Assembly: GCA_003550325.1 (NCBI GenBank) | Contig: QKWP01000230.1 | Span: forward strand, 283,362 to 347,361 | Direction of reading: 5' to 3' | DNA from: Gigaspora rosea | Lineage: Eukaryota; Glomeromycota; Glomeromycetes; Diversisporales; Gigasporaceae | Length of the DNA: 64,000 nt | Shown here: in pieces, positions 35,476 to 47,737 of the stretch | Position numbering within the stretch: the stretch's first letter is position 1 | How the letters are laid out: every line of letters begins with the position of its first letter | The notes under the pieces: generated by a model | What the model was told of the DNA's origin: nothing | The model's database searches: none | What the model saw: the letters and a program-made list of their open reading frames with translations, nothing else | Made by a program: the position numbers and the translations under genes

Positions 35476-36277
35476 TTCTTGCGAAGAGATAGCACATCAC
35501 ATGATCGAAAAGAAAGAGCAATTCGATTTTCGACCACCACCAGCTGCCATTGGAATTCAATTAAAATCCGATCAATGTAATCATCTGTGAAATCGTGAAA
35601 GAATCCCCGATTCAAATTAAACCTTTGAATCCCATAATCCCTACAGGATAAAGACTTAGCAAATTAGTATTGAATAAATACCCAAATACAAGAATCACAA
35701 GAAGAATTAGATACTTTATCTGGATCCCTAATTTCAGAACCCTGCAAACCTTGAGGCCCAGACCAAATCTTCCACGCCTCTTTCTGCTTGCTGATTCGAG
35801 GTTTAGGAGTCTTGAACCTTATTAGGTAATATTTTAGTTAGTTGGATTAGTTAGAGGTATAGTTTTACCCATCAACAACTGGCTTACACCTTCTCAACGT
35901 ACATACATTGTAACAGTTGAAGTTATCCCAGGAGTATTGGCTGATGTTATATGGTATTTGATTTTCCTTTTTTATTATATGTGTATTATTTTTTATAGAA
36001 ATAGAATTGATCAGTCAAAAATTGATAAAAAAGAATCAAAGGATAAAAAAGAGTAAAAAGAGTAAAAAGAAGAAAAAGAAATAAAATTTATTGAATCCTA
36101 TAATGAAAAAATAGAATAATTAAGTAAAGATCTGAGCAATATATGCTTGGTAAACTTGTAACTTTCTAATATTATTGATATAGTGTTTTGAATTAAAATA
36201 GTTTATAAATATAGTAGAGTTTTAAAATATATAACTTATATATAATGATTTTTTTCTTGCTGATCTTTAATAAACAT
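35476..36277. other. Stretch without recognisable gene
   Basis: 35500-35900 is of mixed composition (for example AGACCAAATCTTCCACGCCT), but I could not assign it. The rest is A/T- and A/G-rich. Confidence 0.5.
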
Positions 36278-37305
36278 CTTATCAGTCATATAACATGTTA
36301 CACCATGTGATAAAGTATAATAAAAATTATAGTAAAAATATATAAATTTACTATAAACTTTAAGCCTCACATTATTTTAACTTGCATATTAACATTTTTC
36401 AAATTCTGGAGTTAAGCATATCAAAAATAGTAGTTTAAGGTTACTTAGAATACTTGTTTAAAATTTTGCAAAATTAATGATTTTTTTGCTAGTAAAATTT
36501 TATATAAAAAAGTTTTGCTAATTTTGAAAATACTATTATATGCAAAATTTTATGCTAAACAAGTTTACTTAGTCACAAAATTTAGGTTACCTTGACAAAA
36601 AAGCAAGTTAGCTATGTGCTAAAGTTAAAAATTTTTGTTTTGTAATATAAAACCCTTTTTTGTCAAGATAACCTCTAAATAAACTTGTTAGTATGTAATT
36701 CTACTTATAATAAGGTTGTGCCACATTTTTTTGGACTTTTTACTAAGTATAAAATAGGACTAAAGTTAGAAAAAAAATTTGTATTAAAAGAAAAATTTTT
36801 TCTATAACTTTAACCCCATTTTTTACTTAGTGAAAGATCTGAGAAAATGTGTTGTAACCTTATTATAAGTATAATTACATGCTGTATAGGCCCAAAGCAG
36901 GTTATTTTGACAAAAGAAAAAGGGTTTATATTATATATCAAAAATTTTTAACTTTAGTACATAGCTAACATGCTTTTTTGTCAAGCTAACCTAAATTTTG
37001 CGACTAAGTAAACTTGTTCAACATAAAATTTGTATATAATAGTATTTTCAAAATTGGCAAATCTTTTTTTATAAAATTTTACTAGCAAAATCATTAATTT
37101 TGCAAAATTTTAAAAAAGTGTTCTAAGTAACCTTAATCTACTATTTTTGATATGCTTAACTCCAAAATTTGAAAAAGTTCATCTCAAGTTGAAAATAATG
37201 TGAGGCTTAAAGTTTATAGTAAATTTATATATTTTTATTATAATTTTTATTATAAACTAACACTCATATATCAACAGGTGTAACATGTTCTATGACTGTT
37301 ATATG
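36278..37305. repeat. About 1.03-kb palindrome
   Basis: The outer arms contain CATATAACATGTTACACC.TG and its complement (36288-36310 and 37276-37303), then ATATATAAATTTACTATAAA, CTTTAAGCCTCACATTATTT and GGAGTTAAGCATATCAAAAA. These are mirrored in the right half. The centre is near 36790 (AAAGAAAAATTTTTTCT). There is no ORF of note. The inner words match the 31885-32275 palindrome, so it is one family of hairpin elements. Confidence 0.85.
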
Positions 37306-38890
37306 AAATATTTGAACATGATTGGCCAGTTATGGGTATTTTAAGCCATAATTATAACTGATTTTTATTGGATAATTTTTTATCATGTGGTTTATACTGG
37401 CATGTCCTACAGTATGGGCATGCCTCAAGCCAAGGCATGCCTACACAGGCATGCCTATTTTTTTTTCTGTGCCCCAACCCTAATCCTAATATCAGCTAAT
37501 AAAAACAAACTTCTCTATGCTTTAAAGCCACAAAGATGATTTTATAGACAAAATTTAAAATATTATTAATTTTTATTTTTTTGCTTTATTTTTGTTGTAC
37601 AAAAATGATCTGTATATAATCTACAAAGTGCATTTACTTTTATATTTGTTTTGTGTAATTAAGTGTTAATACACCTAGTGTCCAAATAGAAATTGTCAAT
37701 AATTTTTTAAATCAACAAATTATATAATTTTTTTTATAAATATATTGTTTAGATATTTAAATAATATTTATATTTATTTAATTGCTAGTTAATAGAAAAA
37801 TTAGTCTATACTATATATTAACTTTAATCTATTCAATTGGACTGCCAGAATAAATGAGACGACCAATTTTTACGATTAAGTCCTGTAACCACAAATCTGG
37901 TTTTAATTTTTTCGTGCATGCACTATAGAAAATAAAAGTATAAACCTGACCTCTAAGGGCTAATGCAAGAACAGAGAGCAGAGTGTATGCGCTTAGCACT
38001 AAGCTCCGAGCTCGGATCAAGTTTAGTTATACACTTAGGATATCTTCTAGCATAGTTTAAATTAAGGAAAATACAGGTAAATAATAAAAAAATATTCATG
38101 GATTCAGTATGTTATTTTTTAATTAGTAGAATTTTAACTGTAATTATTAAAGAATTAATCCTTTAAGAGAATGGCAAGTTTTGTAGCCAGAGAGCAGTAA
38201 CAGTTATGTCATGAATGATTGAGCATAAGTGAAGTATAACTGCATATCGGCAACTTACTCAGTCGATGATACATCAGCTATACTTTTTCACGATTATATC
38301 CTAATGTTAATAATTCGAATCAACAGTCTGAAAGCGGGCTATGTAGTGATGCGAATGCCTTTTTGAATGCCGCTTGAACACCAATGCAAAGATGACCAGC
38401 ATCACGACGGAAGTGCAAGTAACATTAAGGTTCAAGTACGACTTCCAGGTTGATTACTGTTAGCAAAAACGATCCTCTATCCCGTAATCTAAAGCAAAAT
38501 GCATCAAAGAAAACCCAGAATATCAATCACATGATCGTTAAATATTTTCTCCGATATATCATAATCTAAATTGCTCGGAAATCACAGGACCGAAGATCGT
38601 TACTGCCACCACTAACCACCTTATGACTTCCTATTAACTTCATTATGAGATAATTGTTAATTCCCAAGCAGGATTCAATACAAATACAGATAATCGTTGT
38701 GCCAAGAAAATCTCCAGATTACTACTTAAGACGATCAGAATCACGATTTTGTGGTAAGGATGTAGATCACGCACCTTTTTGCATAATGCATACAAAACTA
38801 GAGCATCCAATGTGAACGAACGCAAAACTATACACTCCAATTTCCACTACTGGTATATGTGTGTACGTGCATGTAATAACCATAATTCTA
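37306..38890. other. Stretch without recognisable gene
   Basis: 37405-37460 has clustered GGCATGCC palindromes. 37830-38880 is of mixed composition, with short ORFs on both strands that carry no recognisable domain. Confidence 0.5.
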
Positions 38891-38904
38891 TCTTTAAACC
38901 TACA

Positions 38905-40547
38905 ATGTCTCAATTAAGCACTAAATTGCTCGAGCGTTCCTCCAATGATTTCGCTCAACTCCTTATGATTACAATGTTGTTGTTAAAGTTGGTAACCAAA
39001 ATTTTAAGCTACATTCATTAATTTTATATCAACGTTCATCATTCTTTCGTAAAGAATTATCAACTGCAACCAAAAAGAATAATAATATTGAAATTACATT
39101 AACTCATACTTCCGCTGAATATTTTTAAAATTTTAATTAAGTAAGCGATTTATTAATAACAACTTAATTATAATTCTATTTACCGGAGGTGAAATTCACC
39201 AGTATACTGGTTTTTTTTAAAATTTGCATTTAAAAGGTTTTGGCTCAAATTTTAAAGTTAGAATTAAGAGATGGAATCAATGCTTGGGTTAGATACAGGG
39301 GTTTTAAGATTCCGAATATTTTTACATATTATTGCATTCCAAAAACCATTCCTGATGACTTTCGCCTCTAATGAGTTAATATCGCCTTTATAGTCAATAT
39401 TAATTAAAGTCTTTTTTTAACATAGATATATTTACACTGGTAAAATCCCATTAGAAGATGTTGAACCATCTACTATATTTGATCTTTTAGTTCCATCTAA
39501 CAAATTAGGTTTAGTAGAATTAGTTGAATATATTCAGTCTTATCTTATTGATAACAAAGCAACTTGGCTTCGATTAAAGTTTACCCAAGTTTATTCTACC
39601 AGTTTCAAGAAAATAATTTTAAGGCCCTACAAACTTTTTGCACTGACATCCTTGCGAAACATCCTAGTCTAATTTTTGATTCTGATGGTTTTACTTCTAT
39701 TCAAGAAAATGCGTCGATAATTCTTTTAAAGCAAGATGATTTACAAATCGAAGATTCAGAAATTTTTGGGATAAGGTTATTCTATGGGGAAAAGTACAAA
39801 CGCCTAATTTACCATCCAATCTTGAACAATGGAATGATGAGAATTTTTTAGCATTGAAAACACACTTTGATAAGATCATTCCTTTAATTCGGTATTTTCA
39901 AATGACTGCAGGGATGATATTACGACAAAAATTATGGATCCATATATATCGGTCTATTCAACTATTTTACCTGCCCGTAAAAAAATTCCTGTTCAACTTC
40001 CTGTCCGTGAAGTTCATTTTGTTAATCAATCATCTATTATTAATGATGGACTTTTTGCAGAGATTTCTTCTTGGATTGACCGCCGCCTGACAATATACGA
40101 CATTACAAAGATACCTTACAAGTTTAATTTACTTCTTAGGGGAAGTAGAGATGGATTTACTTCAAAAATATTTCATCGATTATGTGATAATTTGCCTGGC
40201 ACCGTGGTTGTTATAAAGGTTAATAATACAAATGAAATACTTGGTGGATATAATCCATTGATTTGGACTAAGCAAGGGAAATATCTTTCAACAACCAATA
40301 GTTTTATTTTTTCATTGAAAACACCAAATTTACCGAATTCTATCCTTAGTAGAATTATTGAAGCAAATTGGGCAATTGGATGCTATCCAAGTTATGGTCC
40401 AATTTTCGGCGGCTCTTTCTATATGGCGATGATAATAAAAGATGGGATTATGTCCATTTCGACTCGCGTTGTGAAAAACGGCTTAGATCTAATAAATATA
40501 ATTTTTTAATTGATGAATTTGAGGTATTTCAAATCTTGAAAAACTGA
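38905..40547 (+). pseudogene. Duplicate BTB-BACK-TLDc gene, frameshifted
   Basis: Collinear with the intact gene at 33051-34758, including an ATG at 38905, an intron with GTAAGC at 39141 and its CATAG acceptor at 39421-39425, and a TGA at 40545-40547. A 10-bp deletion after ..FAQLL (near 38965) shifts the frame inside the BTB domain. Further shifts follow near 39603 (one T lost), 39767 (two T gained) and 40425. A larger deletion near 39905 removes the stretch between BACK and TLDc. The TLDc part survives as an open 191-codon fragment (39934-40509). Substitution patterns suggest it was coding for some time after duplication. Confidence 0.92.
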
Positions 40548-41095
40548 TTTGAAATTTCATTGATAATTAAAGATATTGGAAATATTTCTGAATATCTTTT
40601 TAAAGCTAAATCAAGCATGTTTTTATAATGAAAATTTTGTTTGTGCAAAAATCTTCTTAGATCAAAATAATACAAAACTACAGTACTATACTATGAATAT
40701 TATTTAAAATTGCTTAGATATCACTTTTGTTATGATTTTGCAATAATTGTAGCTACGCTTATTTACTACAATAGCTCAAATAAAGACCCTTGACGATGCT
40801 TTAACAGTTTTTATCAATCAAAAGTGGTTTGTTAAATGTTATCGAAAATTTTGCAAATACATATAATGATAAGCATAAATCCAGCTGCCTCTATTGCTTA
40901 TTTATGATTAATGTATCATCGAAAAGATTTACTGCTTTTATTGAAGTTTTCTAATGCTTATTTACTAGAAAATTTTGTGTAAAAACAAATCGAAATAATA
41001 GTGATAAGTTAATGTGATAACGAATCTCCATAACAAAAAAATACGAAACTGATTGAACAATACCTCTATTACCCGAATAGTTATAAAGTCATGAT

Positions 41096-41815
41096 TAGTG
41101 ATACGGGCTGGCCTCGGCCCATCAGCCGGGCGGGCGGGCGGGTCGGCCCTTGACCCACATTCAAGCAGGTCAGCCCGGCCGGTATATAGTTAAATTTTTT
41201 TCGTCTGATAGAATTTCATTGTTAACTTATAATTATTAGTTAAATCACGCGTAGAACATTCTCAAGTTAGTGCTTGCAGTCGATAACTATCTATCCAACT
41301 AAAACCGAATAGTCGACTTTTCTAGTTGATATTTATAAATTCAACTAGCCAATTAGAAGTTCTGACTGATTAAAGCACTGATTATCGATTATAGGTTAGT
41401 AAACCACCGTCATACTTATCACTTTTATTTCCAACTATGAGAAAATAGCCCGGTAGATCACCGGCCATAAGAGGACCCATCGGGCCCTCTCATAACCACT
41501 TCCTATTCGCATATAGTAAATCCACTATATATATGCATCATATGCACTCTTCCTACTATTTGTAACATTATATGTATGTGTGCTTATATGATGTGCTAAT
41601 CATTATACCCGACTAATAAATGCATCTCCGTGTAATTTTTTAGCAATTGATATCTTGCACAAGTATCGTGATGTAATTCTGACCATTTTCATATTGAGAA
41701 TATCAAATTTTTGTTTGACAGAAAGTTTTTTAACAATATGATCGGCCCGGTCGACCGGGCGATTAATTTCCGCAGCCGGGTCGGCCCGAGAATTTGGCAT
41801 CGGCCCGTATCACTA
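41096..41815. mobile_element. hAT-like non-autonomous element, 720 bp, 8-bp TSD GTCATGAT
   Basis: Perfect 13-bp TIRs TAGTGATACGGGC are flanked by identical GTCATGAT (41088-41095 and 41816-41823). The paralogous first copy of the duplicated flank at 35299-35306 has a single ATCATGAT and no insertion, so it is a natural empty site. The ends are rich in CGGCCCG/CGGGCGGG iterations. The interior is AT-rich and non-coding. Confidence 0.93.
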
Positions 41816-42419
41816 GTCATGATAATCTAGGTCAAAAAAAGATGTATTGAGGCAAAAAGTTTGTTATTGGAATAATAAATTCTCTGATTATTTGTATTTA
41901 AATTTTTTTCTTTGACATAAACTATGTATACCGTACTTTATCTTATTGACAAGTGCGATTTAATCAATTAAATATTTCTACTAATTAAACTTAATAATTC
42001 ATGATACATTTTCAGCACTTTTCAACCATTAATCAAAACGGTTGAAAACTCCACGATGTTAAGATAAAAGTTATAGAAATATTTATCAAATTTATATTTG
42101 GCATATGGTTTATATTTATAGACGTCATGAGATATATGTTAAATCATGAATATCCTAAGCTGAATGTCATGTATTAGCGTTAATTGTTCGAATATTATTA
42201 TAACATTCCCACGATTGTCAAATCTGCTATTATTGTGAATTGATAATCAATATTAACTTGCAAAAAATGACAAGAAGTGCTTTTACCTATGAAATTTTTA
42301 TTACCCATATATGGTTTAAGCACTATATGAAAATTTTCAATGTTTAAAAAATTTGATAAGTCTATTTCCGAAAGTGAAATTTTTAAAATCAAGAATTCCA
42401 AGTTTCATTTTGCCAACAA

Positions 42420-43990
42420 AACTGACACAACTTAAACTATATACCATGTTTCAATGGAAGAGCGAGTAAATTTTGTAACAGACTTTTTACGTTACATGCT
42501 GTGATCACCGGAATAGCGAGTAAGTTCTAACCAGAATTTTTTATAGAATAGTAACTCATCACAATAGAAATCACAATCTTTCCGATACAAATAAACTCAA
42601 CCACATACTGTGATTATCGGAATAGCGAACAAATTCTGGTGGAGAATTTTATACAATAGAAATTGCAATGCAAACCGACTCAACCTTTTGGTCACCAAAA
42701 TAGTGAATAAACTCTGTAACATAATTTTATTGCAATAATAATTATAATGCAAAATATCAATTTTTTGATGCAAAATAATTCCAATACGAACCAATCAACT
42801 ATATACAATTACAATAGATATCGTGTTAATTCCAATGCAAACTAACTCAACTTTAATTATTATAAATAAACCGTACGATAATTCCGATACAAACAAACTC
42901 AACTTTAACCACATATTATATTTAATAGGTAAGTTTTGTAAAAGAGTTTTTTTTTACGGTAAAATCATAATCCACCTGCCACATATAATACTGTGCTCAC
43001 TGTTAACAAGTAAACTGTAACAGAATTAACAGAATTTCTTAATAACTCTAAATTGAAATCGCAATAATTTCAAACAAACTAACTTAACCTGTTAGTTTAT
43101 ACTGGAATTATCATAATTTCAATTTTTTACAAAACTTACTTGTCACTCCAGTAATTATAAGAAGTAGAGGTTTAGTTTGCATTATATTAATTGTAATTTC
43201 CATCATGAATTGTTGTAAAATATCCTGTTGCAGAATTTGCTAATCCGCTGAGCATAGTATTTGTTAAGGTCGAGTTAATTTTGAATCAAATTTTTTCCAT
43301 GAGCTACAGTAAAGCTTTCAGTTTTAGTGACAATGGTTTGTAGCTGAAGTTGTGTTATCATGTATAGGAATTAACGCAATGTTTATTATTAGTTGTAAAA
43401 AAAATTCTTTTAAAAACTTACCACTTCAGTAATCATAAGATGTGATTAGTTTGTAGGAATTATCGTAATTTCCATCATGAATTGCTGTTAATACCCAGTT
43501 AAATAATTCGCCATTCCGATGAGACATAATATGTACCATGAACTACAGTAAAACTTTGAATTAATTTTTTTGCATCGGAATTATCGTGAGTTCTATCATG
43601 ACCTACGTTAAGTTTGCTATTCTGGTATCAATAATTTGTAGTTAAAATTGAGTTAGTTTTATTGGAATTATCGTAATTTCTATTATGTGTTGTAAAAAAA
43701 TTCTTTACTAAACTTATTTGCCACTCTTCTGACATAAGATGTGGTGATTTAATTTGCATCGGAATTATCGTAATTTCATTATGAGTTGCCGTAAAATATC
43801 CTGTTACAGAATTCGCTGCTCCAGCGAGATATAGTATGCAGGTATGTTGAATTAATTTTGTATTGGAATTTTACCATGAGCAATAATAAACTTACTTGCT
43901 ATTCTAGTATCAAAATTTTGTAGTTAAAATTGAGTTGGTTTTATAGGAATTATCTAATTTCTATCATGGAGTTGCTGTAAAAAATTCTTA
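42420..43990. repeat. Satellite-like array, units of ~100-120 bp in two orientations
   Basis: To the left of about 43030 the units read ..AATTCCGATACAAACAAACTC... To the right the complementary orientation prevails (TTGGAATTATCGTAATTTC, then CATGAATTGCTGTAAAA, then TTCGCTATTCCGGTGA). Roughly six diverged units lie on each side, forming a large inverted array. No coding frame runs through. Confidence 0.65.
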
Positions 43991-45060
43991 TTAAGAGTAA
44001 CTGTAACATATAATTAAATTTATACTATAAAATTGATAAATATTTTATATGGTCTACAATATTTGGGTCAATGTCAGCTACCGCCCCTGTAATGATGATA
44101 ATACTGATTTGGACCCCTGTAGAAATTAATTAATCAGAAGTTTAATCATTAACATCTGCGATAAATAAAATAAACTACATATATAATGATATTATGATAA
44201 TAAAATTATAAGTAAATTCTATGATTAGTAATACGGAGTCTTCTACGTAAAATGCACACATTAATACAGTATAAATTTGTAAAATATGCTATTTAAAATT
44301 GACGAATATTCTAGTACTCTGTGCTAAAACATTTTGCTTCAAATTTAAGAGCCTAAGAAATAAGGACCCAGCCTATGAACGACGCCGTTTTATTGATTTT
44401 AATTGTGCAATCGAACAGACAACGCATTCAATTGCCAGTTTTACCTAGTAATATGAGTCCTCGCTACGTTTCGGAATAGAAGGAATTTATATCATACATA
44501 TATGTTGAAACTTAATTAGAACATTTTTGCAAAAAATTGAACGTAAATTTTAGAGATAGTTCTTATGAAGAGTAGAGCGTTGCATGCAGTACCGATATAT
44601 TTAGAAATTACACAATAAATGTAAAGCGCTAAATATTAAAAAAATGATAATACATAATGGGTTTCTTACAATAATAGATTTATCATATGTCTATAAAGTT
44701 TAGCTTCAACAATATTAAACAATATAAGCCAATCACGGCATCATTATTTTTTGTCAATTGTTATCATTTTATTTTAATAATTTAAACTACGATAAAAGCC
44801 TATGTCAGCCTCACTAATCAGAGCCCTAATCAAACACCCTCAATATGCCCATGAATCTTGGTTTATAAACACAAATAAACACACGATCATTATAGATAAT
44901 GATATGTAAAAATTAAATTAATTCGTGATTAATTTATAAGATATTATAATAAATTTATAATTCACGAATCAAATAAATAAAATAAAATAAAGAAATACAC
45001 AATAATACTTAAAAAAAGCAGCATACGTAAAATCTTTTTTTTTTTTTTAAAAAAAAAAAA
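43991..45060. other. Stretch without recognisable gene
   Basis: AT-rich downstream flank of the minus-strand kinase remnant. Nothing identified. Confidence 0.5.
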
Positions 45061-45850
45061 TCAATCGTCGTCAGGAATACCAGTCATATCAATTCCCTTG
45101 CTAACTAAAATCATTTCCGATAACTTTTCAGTAATTTCACGCGTGTTGATAAACTTGCTTCCACCATTAAACATATTCTCATAGTACGAATCTTCAATAT
45201 TCTCAAATAATGATTTGGATTCATTTAGTTCTAATAAAACGCTTTCATCATTTTGCCATTTATCAAAAATTTCACAAAGATCTTTTGCTGAGAATGAATT
45301 ATCTGAAGATCTGATGCAATACATTGCAACAGATTTAATTTATCTTTACAATCCATTTTCGATATAGTATGTAAATTTTGTCGCAAACTGCCTTCATGAG
45401 CATATTCCATGACAAGAATGTAATTTCCAGAAGTTTTATCTTTTGATATACTGAAACATTTTAAAAATGTTGGATCTTTAAGTCCAATATCACAATATGC
45501 TTTTAGCTATTCATTAAAAGAATTGCATATTAAGTTACTAATAGACATGATAAATTACAAGTGATAAACAGTAAATAATAAAATTATTTAATAAAGATTA
45601 CCTCTTTTATAAATTCTTCGTGATAATTATTTGATTCATGAAGCAATTTAAGCGCAAAAGGAATGGATGCGTTTTTACTTTTATCAAACCATCTAGCATA
45701 ATATACAATTGCAAATCCACCTTTACCTATCTCTTGAATCTCTGTAAAATCATCATAAGGAATCCACGATGACTGATATTTATTTTCTGTCAATATTTTT
45801 TTCAAATTATCTTCAATATTTCAAGATTATTCTGCCATTCACATTCATTC
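45061..45850 (-). pseudogene. Protein kinase remnant lacking its catalytic core
   Basis: On the minus strand, exon 1 (45850-45602) encodes the start of a kinase domain: WIPYDDF, the glycine loop IGKGGFAIVYYARW and the lysine motif FALKLL. A 95-bp intron follows (45601-45507, GTAATC..AATAG). Exon 2 gives DPTFLKCFSISKD, ILVMEYAHEGSLR and LQCIASDLQIIHSQQ. There the sequence jumps, in another frame, to the C-terminal end of such proteins (SAKDLCEIFDKWQNDE). The catalytic HRD loop, DFG and APE segments are missing. The jump lies at about 45280-45295. A further frameshift precedes exon 1 near 45820. This family is very large in Glomeromycotina, often with Sel1 repeats. It is not an active kinase. 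Confidence 0.85.
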
Positions 45851-46174
45851 GCTACTGATATTTATTTATAAAATTTAATAATTAAAGATTTTAATAATTA
45901 TAAAGTTTATAATAATGATAATACCTGATGTTAAATCTTTTTCCCTAATCGTTGAATTAAATATTTAAACTATTAATACGTATATATAACAGATAATGAT
46001 TTATATCCTGGTTACGTAACAAGATCATAAAACTATCAATCGAATTCAAGGATCATGTGTAATTACTTATAAATTTCATATTTTTATAATTTTTTAATTC
46101 GATTTCAATTACACTTGATCACATTATATAACTTGCGTCACAATTCACAAGCAAAATTTAAGCTCAAATAAAAT

Positions 46175-47737
46175 TTACCTTTGATACCAGTATTTTGCCT
46201 TATGCAAGTCCCTAGTTATTCCAATTCCATTTCGATAACATTCAGCAACTCTTGACATTCCCCTAACGTCACCCATCTCTGCAGATTTTTGATAATAAAT
46301 GAATGCCTTACGTTCATCCTTTTCAACTCCAATTCCATTTCGATAACAAAATCCAACAGTGTATGTTCCACTAACATAACCCATATCTGCAGATTGTTGA
46401 TAATAAATGAATGCCTTATGTTCATCCTTTTCAACTCCAATTCCTTGACGATAACAATATCCAACATTATATGTTCCACTAGCGTCACCCATCTCTGCAG
46501 ATTTTTGATAATAAATGAATGCCTTATGTTCATCCTTTTCAACTCCAATTCCATTATGATAACAATTTCCAACATAATATGTTCCACTAGCGTTGCCCAT
46601 CTCTGCAGATTTTTGAAAATAAATGAATGCCTTATGTTCGTCCATTTCAACTCCAATTCCTTTTTCATAACAATATCCAACATTATATGTTCCACTAGCG
46701 TTACCCATCTCTGCAGATTTTTGATAATAAATGAATGCTTTATGTTCATCCTTTTCAACTCCAATTCCATTATGATAACAATATCCAACATTATATGTTC
46801 CACTAGCGTGACCCATCTCTGCAGATTTTTGATAATAAATGAAAGCCTTATGTTCATCCTTTTCAACTCCAATTCCATTATGATAACAATATCCAACATT
46901 ATATGTTCCTCTAGCGTGACCCATCTCTGCAGATTTTTGATAATAAATGAAAGCCTTATGTTCATCCTTTTCAACTCCAATTCCATTATGATAACAATGT
47001 CCAACATTATATATTCCATGGACGTCACCCATCTCTGCAGATTTTTGATAATAAATGAATGCCTTATGTTCATCCTTTTCAACTCCAATTCCATTATGAT
47101 AACAATATCCAACATTATATGTTCCACTAGCGTCACCCATCTCTGCAGATTTTTGATAATAAATGAATGCCTTATGTTCATCCTTTTCAACTCCAATTCC
47201 ATTTTCATAACATTATCCAACATTATATGTTCTATTAACGTGTCCCATCTCAGCAGATTTTTGATAATAAATGAATGCCTTATGTTCATCCTTTTCAACT
47301 CCAATTCCTTCATCATAACAATATCCAACATTATATGTTCCGCTAGCGTCACCCATTTCTGCAGATTTTTGATAATAAATGAATGCCTTATGTTCATCCT
47401 TTTGAACCCATTTACCATAACGATAGCAACTCGCAAGAACGATTTGAATCGTAGGATTGGTTTGATCATCTAAGCAAAAATCGATAATATTTACTGGATT
47501 TTGCTTTTTTTTTATTAGAAATTGTTCTAACGTTTCAAGAATTGATTTTGAATTTTTGCCCTTCAATTTTTCTTCATTATAGAGATTACACATTTCTTTA
47601 ACAATTTCATTTAGAAAACATTGTGAAAGATCATTTAAATTGTTATCTTCTAAATACAACTGAGTAATATTGTTGGTTATTTGAGAAATATCTGATGAAC
47701 TGCCAATTTTTTCAAATAAATTATTGTTATTTGACAT
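46175..47737 (-). pseudogene. Sel1-like repeat protein with a premature stop
   Basis: One continuous 520-codon frame on the minus strand from ATG 47737 (A at -3) to TAA 46175-46177, broken by a single TAA at 47213-47215. The neighbouring repeats have TAT (Tyr) at that position. Residues 1-~95 form an alpha-helical, asparagine-rich N-terminus. Then follow about 12 Sel1-like repeats of 36 residues (108 bp). The consensus contains GTYNVGYCYHNGIGVEKDE then HKAFIYYQKSAEMG. Sel1 repeats form TPR-like solenoids that scaffold protein complexes. The last repeat is diverged (ITRDLHKAKYWYQ), and a GTAAAT follows immediately, so splicing into the downstream kinase remnant is possible. A TATA-like AAATATATAA lies about 75 bp upstream. 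A truncated 174-residue product or read-through cannot be excluded. Confidence 0.85.
46180..47450 (-). repeat. 108-bp tandem repeat (Sel1 units)
   Basis: About eleven to twelve units of 108 bp are nearly identical at DNA level, including silent sites. This indicates recent homogenisation or expansion. Because the period is a multiple of three, long spurious frames open on both strands (about 390-420 codons). Confidence 0.9.

Larger units (their letters stand above)
38890..41875 (+). repeat. Segmental duplication of 33035-35352
   Basis: Gene, intron and 0.6 kb of 3' flank are duplicated in direct orientation, about 5.8 kb apart. The upstream similarity ends a few tens of bases before the ATG. 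The second copy has acquired the 720-bp element at 41096-41815; the first copy ends at another element (35353). Confidence 0.85.

Noticed and set aside
36278..37305. Assembly artefact producing an inverted duplicate
   Set aside because: The arms differ at many positions and a diverged relative exists at 31885-32275, so a real hairpin family is more likely, although the reads should be checked.
46289..47473. 394-codon plus-strand ORF and a 417-codon second minus-strand ORF over the Sel1 region
   Set aside because: They arise because the 108-bp Sel1 repeat keeps all phases open; no recognisable domain. The Sel1 frame is clearly the coding one.
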